Source of the DNA: Gigaspora rosea | Taxonomy: Eukaryota > Glomeromycota > Glomeromycetes > Diversisporales > Gigasporaceae | Direction: 5' to 3' | Length of the DNA: 64,000 nucleotides | Assembly: GCA_003550325.1 (NCBI GenBank) | Contig: QKWP01000273.1 | Location: 222,160-286,159 of the forward strand | In this document: one piece after another, positions 32,741 through 43,085 of the stretch | Position numbering within the stretch: the first letter of the stretch is position 1 | How the letters are laid out: the number at the start of each line of letters is the position of its first letter | Position numbers and translations under genes: made by a program | Notes under the pieces: model-generated | Told to the model about the DNA's origin: nothing | Database searches by the model: none | What the model saw: only the letters and a program-made list of their open reading frames with translations

Positions 32741-34320
32741 ATAATTACTTGTAATAAAAAGATAATCGTAAAGCAGAAACAGATATAGAAATTATCCTGT
32801 TTGGGTTGTCAAGAACCAGTAAATTTTTTAACCTTAATTCAGTTTTTAGCAATTAAAGGTTATACATGAAAACCAATTCCAGTAAATCGATTTCGACTGA
32901 AGAATGTGCTTGCAATATTATTTTAGAACAAGTTTGATTTAGCCTCAATCGCATAGTTATGTATTTAAAGTAATGCATAAAATATATATTACAGACAGAC
33001 CGATCTGGACTGGTCCTAATTTATGGACCGTGGACCACTTAGGCCGGTCCAAAAGACTGGTTCTGACTGCGGTCCTTGCCAGACCGTAACATTTCTAGAA
33101 CTTTTACATTAAGGGGCATTCATAAATAACGTTATGTACCCTCATAGTAGCACTTGACCCCCCTCTACTATATAAAAAAATTTTTTAAAATCTATATGTT
33201 TATATATAAAATTTTACAAAAAGTTGATGAATATATTGTGACACAGTGATCCGATTTAGATGGTTTAAGTACCATTTGATTTGTCTTAGTGAAAAGAATC
33301 CAAAAATACTAAAATCATTTTATTTGATCACTGTATCAAAAGTTATTCACAAAAAACTATTAATTTTATAGTAATTTTATAAAAAAACATAATAACCAAT
33401 AGTATTTGGCCAATAACTTTTGATTCAGTAATCCAAATAAAATAAAATTGGTACCATTCGACTCCTCTTATCGAGATGAATCAAATGGTACCAAAATTAT
33501 TAAATTTGGACTACTAGTTCAATTCTTAGGCAACTTTTTTCTAAAAAAATTATATTATATTTTTTTGATCTCCTCTATTTATTGAGAAAAATGTTATTAT
33601 TCATCCAACCCCTCTTGTATAATGTTATTTATGGATACTCCCTAAATAATGTAATGGCATAAAAATTTGCTACCATTAATTACTAGACTTTATGGCCGGC
33701 TTTATGAAAGTTCTAGCAAATATTATTCACATAACAAAAATTATATGTAATTTTGACTTCAAAAACTTATACAAATTTATGGAAACTTTTAGTAATATTC
33801 CAACCCTATATATAAAAGATATATATTTGATATGAAAAATATATATTACATATAACACTAATAATTTTATCATTATATATGTCAACAGGTTCAATGTTAT
33901 TAAATTTTTAGTTGAATGTTTGGTGTGTTTAGTTTGTGCTAAAGCTTATAGAAAAGCTTTGTAGAAAAGGCTAAATATTGACAAGAAATATAAAAGGCCC
34001 AGATATAAAAAATAGACATTTATAATAAGTGTTCTACATGAGATACAGCCAAGAATTTTGTCAACTGGTTTAAAGATATATGATTCAAAATTTCATTCAA
34101 AAAAATCTTTTATTCATATCTTTAAAGGTGTTTGAAAACTTGACTTATAGTAGCATATTAACATCTAAGTGTTTGCAATTTTCAAAATGATAAACTTTCT
34201 AAAAAAATTTTAATCGCCAGTGAAGATGCTTTAAAAGCATCATGTTTCTATATTTATTTGTATCGATATAATATTTAATCATCTGATCTTAATTACATAT
34301 GTGCATACATATGTATCAGA
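32741..34320. other. Gene-free region with a Harbinger-like element
   Basis: No gene is visible. It contains a GC-rich block at 32995-33095 and the TAA-flanked element at 33113-33642; the rest is A/T-rich without sustained frames. Confidence 0.5.
33113..33642. mobile_element. 530-bp PIF/Harbinger-like MITE
   Basis: The ends GGGGCATTCATAAATAAC and (minus strand) GGGAGTATCCATAAATAAC match at most positions, and TAA occurs directly outside both (33110-33112 and 33643-33645). A 3-bp TAA/TTA duplication is typical of PIF/Harbinger. The interior has inverted copies of AATGGTAC and GTACCATTTGATT. No protein is encoded. Confidence 0.7.
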
Positions 34321-34932
34321 ACCCTAAATAATCTATGTGAGGTTATATTTGAGCATTATAATAAAAAGTTTTTTGGTTAGCACTTTTGGTTTGGTATATA
34401 TAAGCTACATTTCAAATATTAGATTGAACTTTTACCCATCTTTAACTTTTTTTAAAATATAACATCTCTAAAAAAAAACAGAACGTTCTTTAAAAAAAAA
34501 CAAAATGTTCTCTAAAAAAAAAAAAAAAAAAAACAGAACATTCTCTAAAAAAAACAGAACATTCTCTAAAAGAAAAAAAAAACAAAGTTCAAAATTTTTT
34601 AAGCCCATTTAATCCATGGATCATAAATATATATACCACAAAATGTGAAAAAAAAGAAAACCCCCATTTTGCTTAATTTTTACATTTTTCTGATTTTTGC
34701 TTTTTTTCGATTTTTGTATTTATAGCCCAGATTTTTCATTACCATATTTCAAATATAAGATTTATAAAAATTACCCTATTAGCATTCTTATAAATATACC
34801 TATTTTGCCATTTAGCTGTTTTCAAATATAACCTTTTTTTTCAATACCTACTTTTCAAATATAACCTTTTTTTAAAAAACAGGCCTCCATTAGCAATTTT
34901 TCAAATATGACCTCACATAGATTGTTTAGGGT
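34321..34932. mobile_element. TIR element, ends ACCCTAAATAATCTATGTGA
   Basis: ACCCTAAATAATCTATGTGA and TCACATAGATTGTTTAGGGT are inverted repeats, continued inward by GGTTATATTTGA/TCAAATATGACC. The right half repeats TTTTCAAATATAACC. A minisatellite lies at 34460-34575. The target duplication is not clear. Confidence 0.7.
34460..34575. repeat. Minisatellite of GAACATTCTCTAAAAAAAAACA units
   Basis: Five tandem units of GAACRTTCTYTAAAAAAA with variable A-run length. Confidence 0.9.
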
Positions 34933-34998
34933 CCTTATGTGTCGTATCAATTTATAGAATTTATTATGCCAAAAATCATCATAAAAAAATCATTTTTA

Positions 34999-35150
34999 TA
35001 TAAAATGGGCCAGTCCAGGTACTATCAGTCCGGGTCTCTCTCGTGACCCAGCCCAGTCGGGTTCAAAAAATCATGGTACAGACCCAACCCGCAAGGCTTG
35101 GGTCTAGGTTGGGTCTGGGTCTTCGGTTCGGGTATGAGGAACACTAACCT
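34999..35150. repeat. GC-rich MITE-like block, pair of 15.8 kb
   Basis: GTCCAGGTACTATCAGTCC through GGTATGAGGAACACTA is the reverse complement of the block at 15832-15960. The minus-strand frame 35025-35207 follows the Pro/Leu-rich repeat and is not a gene. Confidence 0.6.
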
Positions 35151-35883
35151 CAATGTTAATTCTGGCCAAAATCGAAATAAATTGAAATTTTTGACTAAAT
35201 CAATCAATAAAATTTACGTGTCCCTGCTCTAATTAAAAATGTTTGGGACCCCTGAAAACCTCACAACCTTATATCTAATCTACATTATATTATACAGTAT
35301 AAAACTCCTCTTTATTCTAAAAATGCACTCTAACCTAAATTTTATTAATAAATATTACCTTAATTGTTTATAAATATATATTATTACATAGATTATAATC
35401 TTTGTAAATTATTATAGAGGGTTTTTTTAATAGTTAATTATAAAAATAGTATAAACCATTAATGATCTGTTAATTAATAAAATAATTTATTGGCCTTTTG
35501 AATAACAGCTTTAAATTAATCAATACTAAATCAAAATCCAAAATCTTTTAAATTTCGATTAACTAAAAAAATCTTTGCTAATAAAAAATTTATCCGGCAG
35601 CTTCATATATGATTTGCCTGCACAATAATTTTATTTTTTGGTAAAGAAAATAATTTAAAATACTTTTAAATATTATCTCTGCCCAATAACTTATTAATAT
35701 TGGACTTATTTTTAGATTTGTGTTATGGTGCATAGGTTTAATATTGTTAATTATTTGATCTATTTTTACATTAGATACAGTGATATAAATAATAATAATA
35801 AAAAAATAAATAAAGAATGATCTCTTTATAAAGAAAAAAATCACTATCTGAAATATTGAAATTAGTTACGTATATTTAAATTA
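35151..35883. other. Gene-free 3' flank of kinase 2
   Basis: A/T-rich sequence. The minus-strand frame 35590-35844 would encode an Ile/Phe-rich hydrophobic peptide typical of chance frames in A/T-rich DNA. Nothing else is seen. Confidence 0.5.
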
Positions 35884-37383
35884 TTAAAAAAAATATTGAG
35901 AGTTTACGTCTTGTTCTTGGTTTAACTTTTCTGTTATCTTTTTGGTATTGATCGATTTACTTGTGTATATATCATTTGAATGAATTGGTGTTTTTAATTC
36001 TGGTTTAATATTATCTGCTTCAGAAAATTGTTTCTTGACCTCACTATCACCATCTTGTTTCATCTCGTCAAGCCAATATCCGACTCGGTGACAAATATCT
36101 GTTGCTGTTGGTCGTTTATTTGGATCAGAGTCCATACATCTTTTAGCCAATTTTACGTAGCATTTTGGTGTTCCCTCACCAAATCCAGGTCGTTCGCCTT
36201 GACAAATTCTCACCGAAAGTTTGGTATTGAAAGACATTCCATCAAACGCTCTCTTTCCTGTTGCTAACTCCGTCATAATGATACCGAGGCTGTAAATATC
36301 CGCCTCTTGAGTGAATGGTTCACCTTGTAAGACCTCTGGCGCTATATACGGTATAACACCATAGATCTCATAATCTTGTTTAATATCAGATGATGCTGAA
36401 AGTCCCAAATCAGTAATGTATGCACTATGTAAAGTACCTTGTAAAATATTACCGGAATGCAAATCTCGATGAATCAATTCTTGAGAATGAATTGCTTCAA
36501 GATCAGAAGCGATACAATATAATATATTTAATTTATCTTTCCAACCCAATTGAGATACAGCTAAGAGATTTTGACGTAATGAACCTTCACTTGCATAAGT
36601 CAAAACAATAATATAATCTTTAGTCTTATCGTCTCTTGATACTCCATGACATTCTAAAAATGAAGGATTTTCATAACCTATATCACAATAATACTTCAAT
36701 TCTTGAGCGAATTTTTCAACATTTTTATTCGAATTATGAATGTGTTTAAGTGCAACTACTTTATGAATATTATCATTTTTATTATACCAACAAGCACAAA
36801 ATACAGTAGCAAAACCACCTTTTCCTATTTCTTTAATATGTTTGAATTCATTGTAATTAATCCATGATAATTTATATTTTTCATCATGTAAAATATTTCT
36901 AACACTATCATCGATTTCTTCCCATAAAATTTTATCTATTTTTTTAAGACTTCTTGCCTTTCGATACCAATGATTAGCCCTTTGAATATCTCTTTGTACA
37001 CCAATTCCATTCCGGTAACATTTACTAATATTAGTTATTCCACCAAAATCATTCATATTAGCAGCCTTTTTGTAACATTCAAACGCTTTACGTTCATCTT
37101 TTGTAACACCTCTTCCGTCGCGATAACAATTTCCAAGATTACACATACCCTTAGCGTGTCCCAAATCAGCAGATTTTTTATAATAAAAGAATTCTTTATG
37201 TTCATCCTTTTCAACTCCAATTCCATGATTATAACAAAATCCAAGTGCATAAATTCCACCAACATCACCCATCTCTGCAGATTTTTGATAGTATTCAAAT
37301 GCTTTGCGTTCATCTTTTTCAACCCCGATGCCGTTCTGATATCTCCATCCGAGTTTGCAAAGTTTAGAGCCCGTATGGCCCAT
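35884..37383 (-). CDS. Sel1-repeat protein kinase with intact catalytic motifs (kinase 2)
   Basis: A single exon of 505 residues from the ATG at 37401, or 499 from Met7 at 37383, which is preferred for the same reason as in kinase 1. Four Sel1-like repeats span about residues 10-150, and the kinase domain about 180-445. Glycine loop EIGKGGFATV (191-200), VALK lysine 219, HRDLHSGN (311-318) and DLG (331-333) are all present, so catalysis is plausible; the sequence fits the Ser/Thr or tyrosine-kinase-like group. It is collinear with kinase 1 to within a few residues and clearly a recent paralog. Family knowledge: Sel1 repeats scaffold protein complexes. The specific pathway is unknown. The A/T-rich 5' flank contains a block (37745-37868) shared with kinase 1. 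Confidence 0.92.
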   Translation of the reverse strand: MGHTGSKLCKLGWRYQNGIGVEKDERKAFEYYQKSAEMGDVGGIYALGFCYNHGIGVEKDEHKEFFYYKKSADLGHAKGMCNLGNCYRDGRGVTKDERKAFECYKKAANMNDFGGITNISKCYRNGIGVQRDIQRANHWYRKARSLKKIDKILWEEIDDSVRNILHDEKYKLSWINYNEFKHIKEIGKGGFATVFCACWYNKNDNIHKVVALKHIHNSNKNVEKFAQELKYYCDIGYENPSFLECHGVSRDDKTKDYIIVLTYASEGSLRQNLLAVSQLGWKDKLNILYCIASDLEAIHSQELIHRDLHSGNILQGTLHSAYITDLGLSASSDIKQDYEIYGVIPYIAPEVLQGEPFTQEADIYSLGIIMTELATGKRAFDGMSFNTKLSVRICQGERPGFGEGTPKCYVKLAKRCMDSDPNKRPTATDICHRVGYWLDEMKQDGDSEVKKQFSEADNIKPELKTPIHSNDIYTSKSINTKKITEKLNQEQDVNSQYFF

Positions 37384-37401
37384 GATAAAGGTGAATGTCA
37401 A

Positions 37402-38695
37402 AAAAAATTTATTTATTTTTTTTTTATATATATATAGTTTTTGACAAAAAAAAATCTATTAATTAATTGGGTGTGGGTTTAACTTTTTTTTCGTTTAGTA
37501 AATTTAAATTATTTTTTAATTCTAGGATAGAAATAATTATTCTGTGAAAAATATGTCTCAGATATTGTATATATAAATAAATAAATTCAAGACGCTTAAG
37601 AAAATTTTTATCTACCACATAAAATTTTTTAATAAATACTGAAATATGGTGGCTAAAAGTTGAAATTTCGAACATTTTATACAGTAGATCTAATGGAGAC
37701 CATAAAATTTCAGCTTTAGCCAATTTTAGCTTCAGCCCTCATTTAAACTATAAATATATCTACATCCAAAATGACATACAATTAGCGTCATTATGCATCT
37801 CTTCGCTACGCTTTGTTATATTAGGGTTAGAACGTGTAAATCGGATCTCCCGACATTTTTTTTTTTTGTATAGTTTATTACATATAGATTACATTACTCA
37901 TTATTTATTATATTCGAGGCCCTTTGTGCATATAAGCCTTTATAAACAAACTTGCAGTATCTATTACTTTTCATTATGTGAACAATTTTAACATTTATAA
38001 ATCCGTTTATTATTAGAATTACACACATCGAGACAGTTTTGCTTGTCTAATACGGTTTGTTCAATTTATTTAATTTGCACGAAAATTATGATAAAGACTG
38101 TTATTATCAACCACCGACTTTGTTGAAATGTAAAAAAAAAAAGAGTTCATTTTAAGAACGTGTCTATCTAAAAAATGATTCAACACAATGAAATTGCAAC
38201 CTACAGAAAAGGGGTTTAACTATATTGCTCGGTTCCGCCTCCACCGACAATCGTTTCTCATTTAGCCGACATCACGCCAAGTGACAATTTATTAAAAATA
38301 TATGCCTGATACTAATCAAATTCTAACCCTAACCCTATGTGATGTTGACTGAATGAATTTTATATTATTTTTACTAGTACAATCGTTGGTCAATTTTTAT
38401 GAGAACGTTAATACATATCGATATATACGCTGTGCCTGTAAAAATAAAAATTTGCAATTTAAACGTCCTGTGCTTAACTATAAAACATATTTTAAAAGTA
38501 TTGCAGTATTGTACAAGCATTTTTTTCATTTTTTTTAAATTAGCTTAGCTGTTATATATATATATATACATATATAGAAATTTTTTATTCAGGAAAAAAC
38601 AAATTAATCTTACATAAAACATGTATACCACAAATTTTATTTTTATTAATTTGCAATATATACAGTGTCTTATAAAAGATAAAAAGTTACAAAAA
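37402..38695. other. Duplicated intergenic spacer between kinase units
   Basis: 37745-37868 matches 10300-10497; 38010-38200 and 38385-38460 match 5725-6320. A small insertion with CTAACCCTAACCCTATGTGA lies at about 38265-38350; an inverse relative is at 45280-45400 (ACATAGGGTTAGGGTTAGC). The minus-strand frame 37463-37723 and plus-strand frame 38353-38538 have no recognisable features. Confidence 0.5.
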
Positions 38696-38699
38696 ATTG

Positions 38700-39470
38700 A
38701 ATTATTAATCATCAATGATCTCGACAGATGCGATCCTAGAAAGATGATATTGAGAATTTATGTATATGATCCGGTGATTTTTGATTTCATTATCATCATC
38801 TTGTTCCGTCTCTATATCCAACTCTGTGATAAATATTTGTTGCCGTTGGTCGTTTATTTGGATCAGACTCCAAATATCTTTCAGCCAATTTTATGTAGTA
38901 TTTTGGTGTTCTCGAATCCATGACGTTTGCCTCGACAAATTTCTAACGAAAGTTTGGTATCAAAAGACTCACCATCGAAATCTCTTTTCCTTGTTTCTAA
39001 CACCGTCATAATGATACCGAGGATGTAAATATTTGCCTCTTGAATGAATCTTGTAAGACCTCTGGCACCATATACGGCATAACACTACTGATCTCTCCTC
39101 TTGTTTAATATCAGATGCTGAAAGTCCCAAATCACTGTGTAAAGTGCCTCGCAAAATATTACCAGAATGCAAATCTCGATGAGTCAATTCTTGAGAATGA
39201 ATTGCTTCAAAAAGAAGCGATACAATATAATATATTTAATTTATCTTTCCATCCCATTGAGAATTGAGATACAGTTATGAGATTCTGACGTAATGAACCT
39301 TCACTTGCATATGCCAAAACAATAAATAAATTTTTAGTCGTATCGTCTCTTGATACTCCATGTCAGTTTAAAATGATAAGAATAATACAGTAGCAAACCC
39401 ACCTTTTCATATTTCTCTAATATATTTAAATTCATTGTAATTAATAGATAAAATAACCACAACCACTTTT
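38700..39470 (-). pseudogene. Broken Sel1/kinase copy (kinase domain only)
   Basis: The minus strand shows kinase 1/2-like peptides out of frame with one another: THRDLHSGNILRGTLHSDLG (about 39110-39187, lacking the AYIT before DLG), SASDIKQEE, and further pieces of the C-lobe down to the shared 3' end at about 38700-38750 (ATCATCAATGATCTCGACAG, identical to the 3' flank of kinase 1). The N-lobe is shortened and the Sel1 part is missing. Multiple small deletions and frameshifts make it non-functional. Its upstream flank (39450-39830) matches that of kinase 1. Confidence 0.85.
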
Positions 39471-39989
39471 AGTATAAACCTATTTATTTTCTAATATCAT
39501 TTTTAAAACTTCCAAAACATTGCATTTTAAACGTATTGAAAGTAGGTAATACTTGTTAACAAAAGAATTTTTTGAAAACTTTTAAAGCTTACTTACAAAG
39601 CCAAATAAAAAAAAATCTAATTGTTATTAATAATGATATAGTAACTATTTTAATACTATTTTTGTTATCTAGACTATAGATAAATTTTTTTTAACATGGT
39701 GATAATTTATAAAAGAATAATGTACCAGTAATTTACAATTAAATATTGTAGTGCTCCATAACCTTCTTTCGGTATACTCATTTCACTTTGTAAATTGGAA
39801 TATTAATATTCATTTGTATTATCTCATGACAGTTTATATTTTGATTACAATTAACAATCAATGATTTTAAATTAGAACAACTATTAAGTTCGTTTTGCAT
39901 ACATTGATCAATTAAAAAAACCTGTTTTTAAAAAATGTCATAAAAATATCATGTCATACCTTTATAGATCTTAATATATTACGGTTATT

Positions 39990-40824
39990 GTACATTTCTT
40001 GCTAAGGATGCCAACACTATATACATCAGATTTTTTATAAAATTTGAGATTTTGATGTTTAACCGCTTGTCTTTGTAATTTATTTGAAAACCCATAGTCT
40101 GCAAGTCTTAATATTTTTATTATGTATAAAAAGATTGTCTGAATACTATTGAAAATAGATATTTTAATTAAAAAAAAAGAACAAAATTACAATATAAAGA
40201 TTATATTTTAAACCTTACCAATCCAAGATTAACTATCCTTTTAGCATGTAAATATCTAATAACATTTACAATTTGCAATGAGAATTCAATTATATCATTC
40301 AATGAGAGGTGTTATGAATTTTTATGTAAATATGATCTCAAAAGTTCCACCGTTGACATCCTCAAAAATTAGCATATAAGGCATAATACTTGAATCTCCT
40401 TATATACATCAAAGTGTATTTATATATAATGGTTAACATAAAATTCACATTATAAATAAAGAAACGAAGTTATGTATTATTCTACCTTCTTTTCTAGTAA
40501 CACCATTAAAACGTATAATGTTAGGGATAACTTAAGCTATACATACGTAAGATAATTTAATGATGTATTTGTAATATAATAACATATTATTTGATGTGAC
40601 GTAAAAAATTATCTCGTTAATAACTTCATTAATAGTTAGATCATTATTTTCGAATGATTTTAATGTAACGGTAATTTTATTTTTAAAACAGCACGATATA
40701 TTCTTGTAAATTTCTCGCTTTTAATTAATTCAACGATCTTAAAACGAATATAATCATAACAATTAATGTTTTTCTCAAGAATAAAGGTTTGAAATTGTTG
40801 AAATTTGTTGCTTGTTTTACTCAT
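39990..40824 (-). pseudogene. Second decayed protein kinase gene of a different subtype
   Basis: The minus strand starts MSKTSNKFQQFQTF (ATG at 40822-40824) and continues with FKIVELIKSEKFTRIYRAVL (glycine-loop region). After a 1-nt shift come VTLKSFENNDLTINEVINE, then VIPNIIRFNGVTRKEG (about 40485-40530), a gapped MLIFEDVNGGT...RSYLHK, then ADYGFSNKLQRQ (about 40080-40115) with DFG changed to D-Y-G, and KKSDVYSVGIL. These are the usual blocks of a mycorrhizal-fungus kinase without Sel1 repeats. The HRD block and the C-lobe are missing or scrambled. Some breaks could be introns, but at least two require true frameshifts. Confidence 0.7.
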
Positions 40825-41216
40825 TTTTAATTTAATCATATAATGATGAACTTTTATCCTAGTTGCACAGTAGATTTAATCACTTGATATATTTTATTTA
40901 TGCATCCGCAGCTCAAAAAATTATGCAATATGATATCTGGGTAGAATTGTAACAAACTGGCATCTCCTATTTGCAACATTTGCAGAATAACGACAACTGT
41001 ACATTACATGATAGTATACGTGTCAATATACACTATTGAAGGGATGAAGACAGACAGCAGGGTTCTTAATTAATAAAAGATATAAACTATACAGCGATAA
41101 AAATATCAAAAACTTAATATACAGTACTCAAGGCACGATATTTAAAAAACCAATAAGTATATGAAGGATATAAGTATACTACATTGTAGAAAAATATATA
41201 ACAAACATGAAAACAG

Positions 41217-42832
41217 TTAATTTTTATGGGACTCTTCGGGAGTCAACGTCAATAATCTTAATGCGTATGGATTGAACACATAATCTTCTAAAGTTTTCTC
41301 TAATGCCAAAATTCTATTTTCTAATCTAGCTACTTTTCTTTCAGTAGGAATTTGATCACCAAGTAATGAATCAGCTTTTGAGACAAATGGCATATTAAGT
41401 AAATCCACATTACCATCACTTTCTATTTTCGGCTTCATTAAAAAATGCATTAAACCCCTATTAGAAAATGAAAATTTGATTAGAGCTTTAAAAAACATCA
41501 ATTCAAAATTTTATAACTTACCAAGGATTATTCCTTGGTCGTCCAAAAAGCAAGATATATACACCACTCATCAACCCTATCAAGATTGGAAAGCAAAAAT
41601 GAATACAATATATTCAAATGTCTATTTCTGTATTTAATAATGAAATCATATATTTTTTTTTCTACTCACCAAAACCACCACCAAGCACACCGAGAGCAAT
41701 AAGAACAGTATGTGAACTAATAATAAGCAAGAAAAAAGTGAGCCTTTAATGAATATTAAATTATTTACATATTAAAGTTTATACGTATAGTTACAGCTTT
41801 TCGGATTGTATATCATGAATGAAACTACCCGGAGCAATATTAAAGCGACCATGAAAATTTCCAGCGGAGACATTTTCATTTGGATGCATAGGGAAATATC
41901 TTGATATGATATTTAAATAAGATATACTATGATAATTAGGGGTTGTTCCGAAAATTGCGGAAATATCATTAGGTAAAATAGTTTGAATAGTTTGCTTCGT
42001 AAAATAAACCTAAATATTAAGAGTAAGTTAAAAAATTATTAAGAATAGGTTAAATCTAAGAAATTTTACATTTTATGAAAATAAATTATAGATACTTAAC
42101 CATAGTTGACATATTTTGAATACCAGCAAATGCATTCATTTGCAATTTAAATATTTGATTCTCGTATAAGTCTGCAGTATTTGCAGCTTTTCCTTTCCAT
42201 AAAGGATCAAAATCTTTATATTACCAATTAATAAAGACTTTAATTAAAAAATTGTTAATTTCCTATATAGAAATACAAAACATGAAATTAACATACTTGG
42301 ATCCATTAATTGTACGGAAATATCACCTACAGATAAATATCTAGAAGTGATGTTTGTAATATTATCTATTTTGAAATAAAAATCGATGTTTCGTACCCAT
42401 GGACCCGTAAGGTTAATATCAGGGTTACCAAAAAAATAAGTATAATTATTTTCAAAAAAATAGCAATATATATTATTTTCTACACGAGAACGTTGAATAA
42501 ACTTTGTACAATTATCAAATGTAGTTGAAGTCCAATTATCAAGTGTGAAAACACATTTAGTTATTTGAATGTCACTTTCGCTACGACATATTTCTAAATC
42601 TTTTTAAATATAAGATTCTGTTAGACTTTTTAGATTACAATTATAAATTTTAGCATTATTAATATATTATACCTGGGATACTAAGTTTATCTAGGTATTC
42701 ATGTGTTAATTGGATCAATGGTTTGTCAGTGACGATTTGAAATGTGAGATATGTAATATATGACATAATGAGAAGGAATATTGTAATGCCAATCATAAAT
42801 CTAAGTCGCCAAAACTTTTTTGATTCTAGAAG
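41217..42832 (-). CDS. Membrane protein with glycosylated ectodomain and coiled-coil tail (5' exon unresolved)
   Basis: Seven exons splice in frame: 42832-42673, 42599-42297, 42213-42101, 42009-41795, 41716-41670, 41576-41522 and 41457-41217, all with GT-AG introns. They give 377 visible residues. A first transmembrane segment (LRFMIGITIFLLIMSYITYL) lies near the start. It is followed by about 190 residues with four Cys in the first part (EICRSE, TKCVF, DNCTK, IYCYF) and seven N-x-S/T sequons. A second hydrophobic segment (HTVLIALGVLGGGFG, then SGVYILLFG) spans the exon 5-6 junction, and the tail carries a coiled coil (RKVARLENRILALEKTLED). The layout suggests a two-pass surface or secretory-pathway protein. 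I do not recognise the family. The N-terminal exon lies beyond the TATAC repeat at 42870-42985; ATG 43083-43085 (MNQLFKNDDNKK) is one candidate. No lesion was seen. Confidence 0.8.
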
Positions 42833-42869
42833 CTATTAATTATTTAAAATTGAGGATTTGAAATAAATA

Positions 42870-42985
42870 TCTTTATACTATATGCTATATGCTATATACT
42901 TTATAATATACTATATACTATATACTATATACAGTACTATATACTATATATACTATATTCTATATACTATATACTATATAACATT
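42870..42985. repeat. TATAC/TATGC minisatellite
   Basis: Tandem CTATATA and CTATATGCTATATACT units. It probably lies in the first intron of the membrane-protein gene. The plus-strand Tyr/Ile frame here is repeat-derived. Confidence 0.9.
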
Positions 42986-43085
42986 AAAAAAATTAATTAT
43001 AGCATTATATATAAATTGCAAAAATGGAGATAGTTTAAAACCGAATAGCTTTTTTGTTATCGTCGTTTTTAAATAGTTGATTCAT

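Noticed and set aside
36970..37437. 155-residue plus-strand open frame
   Set aside because: Antisense shadow of the Sel1-repeat part of kinase 2.
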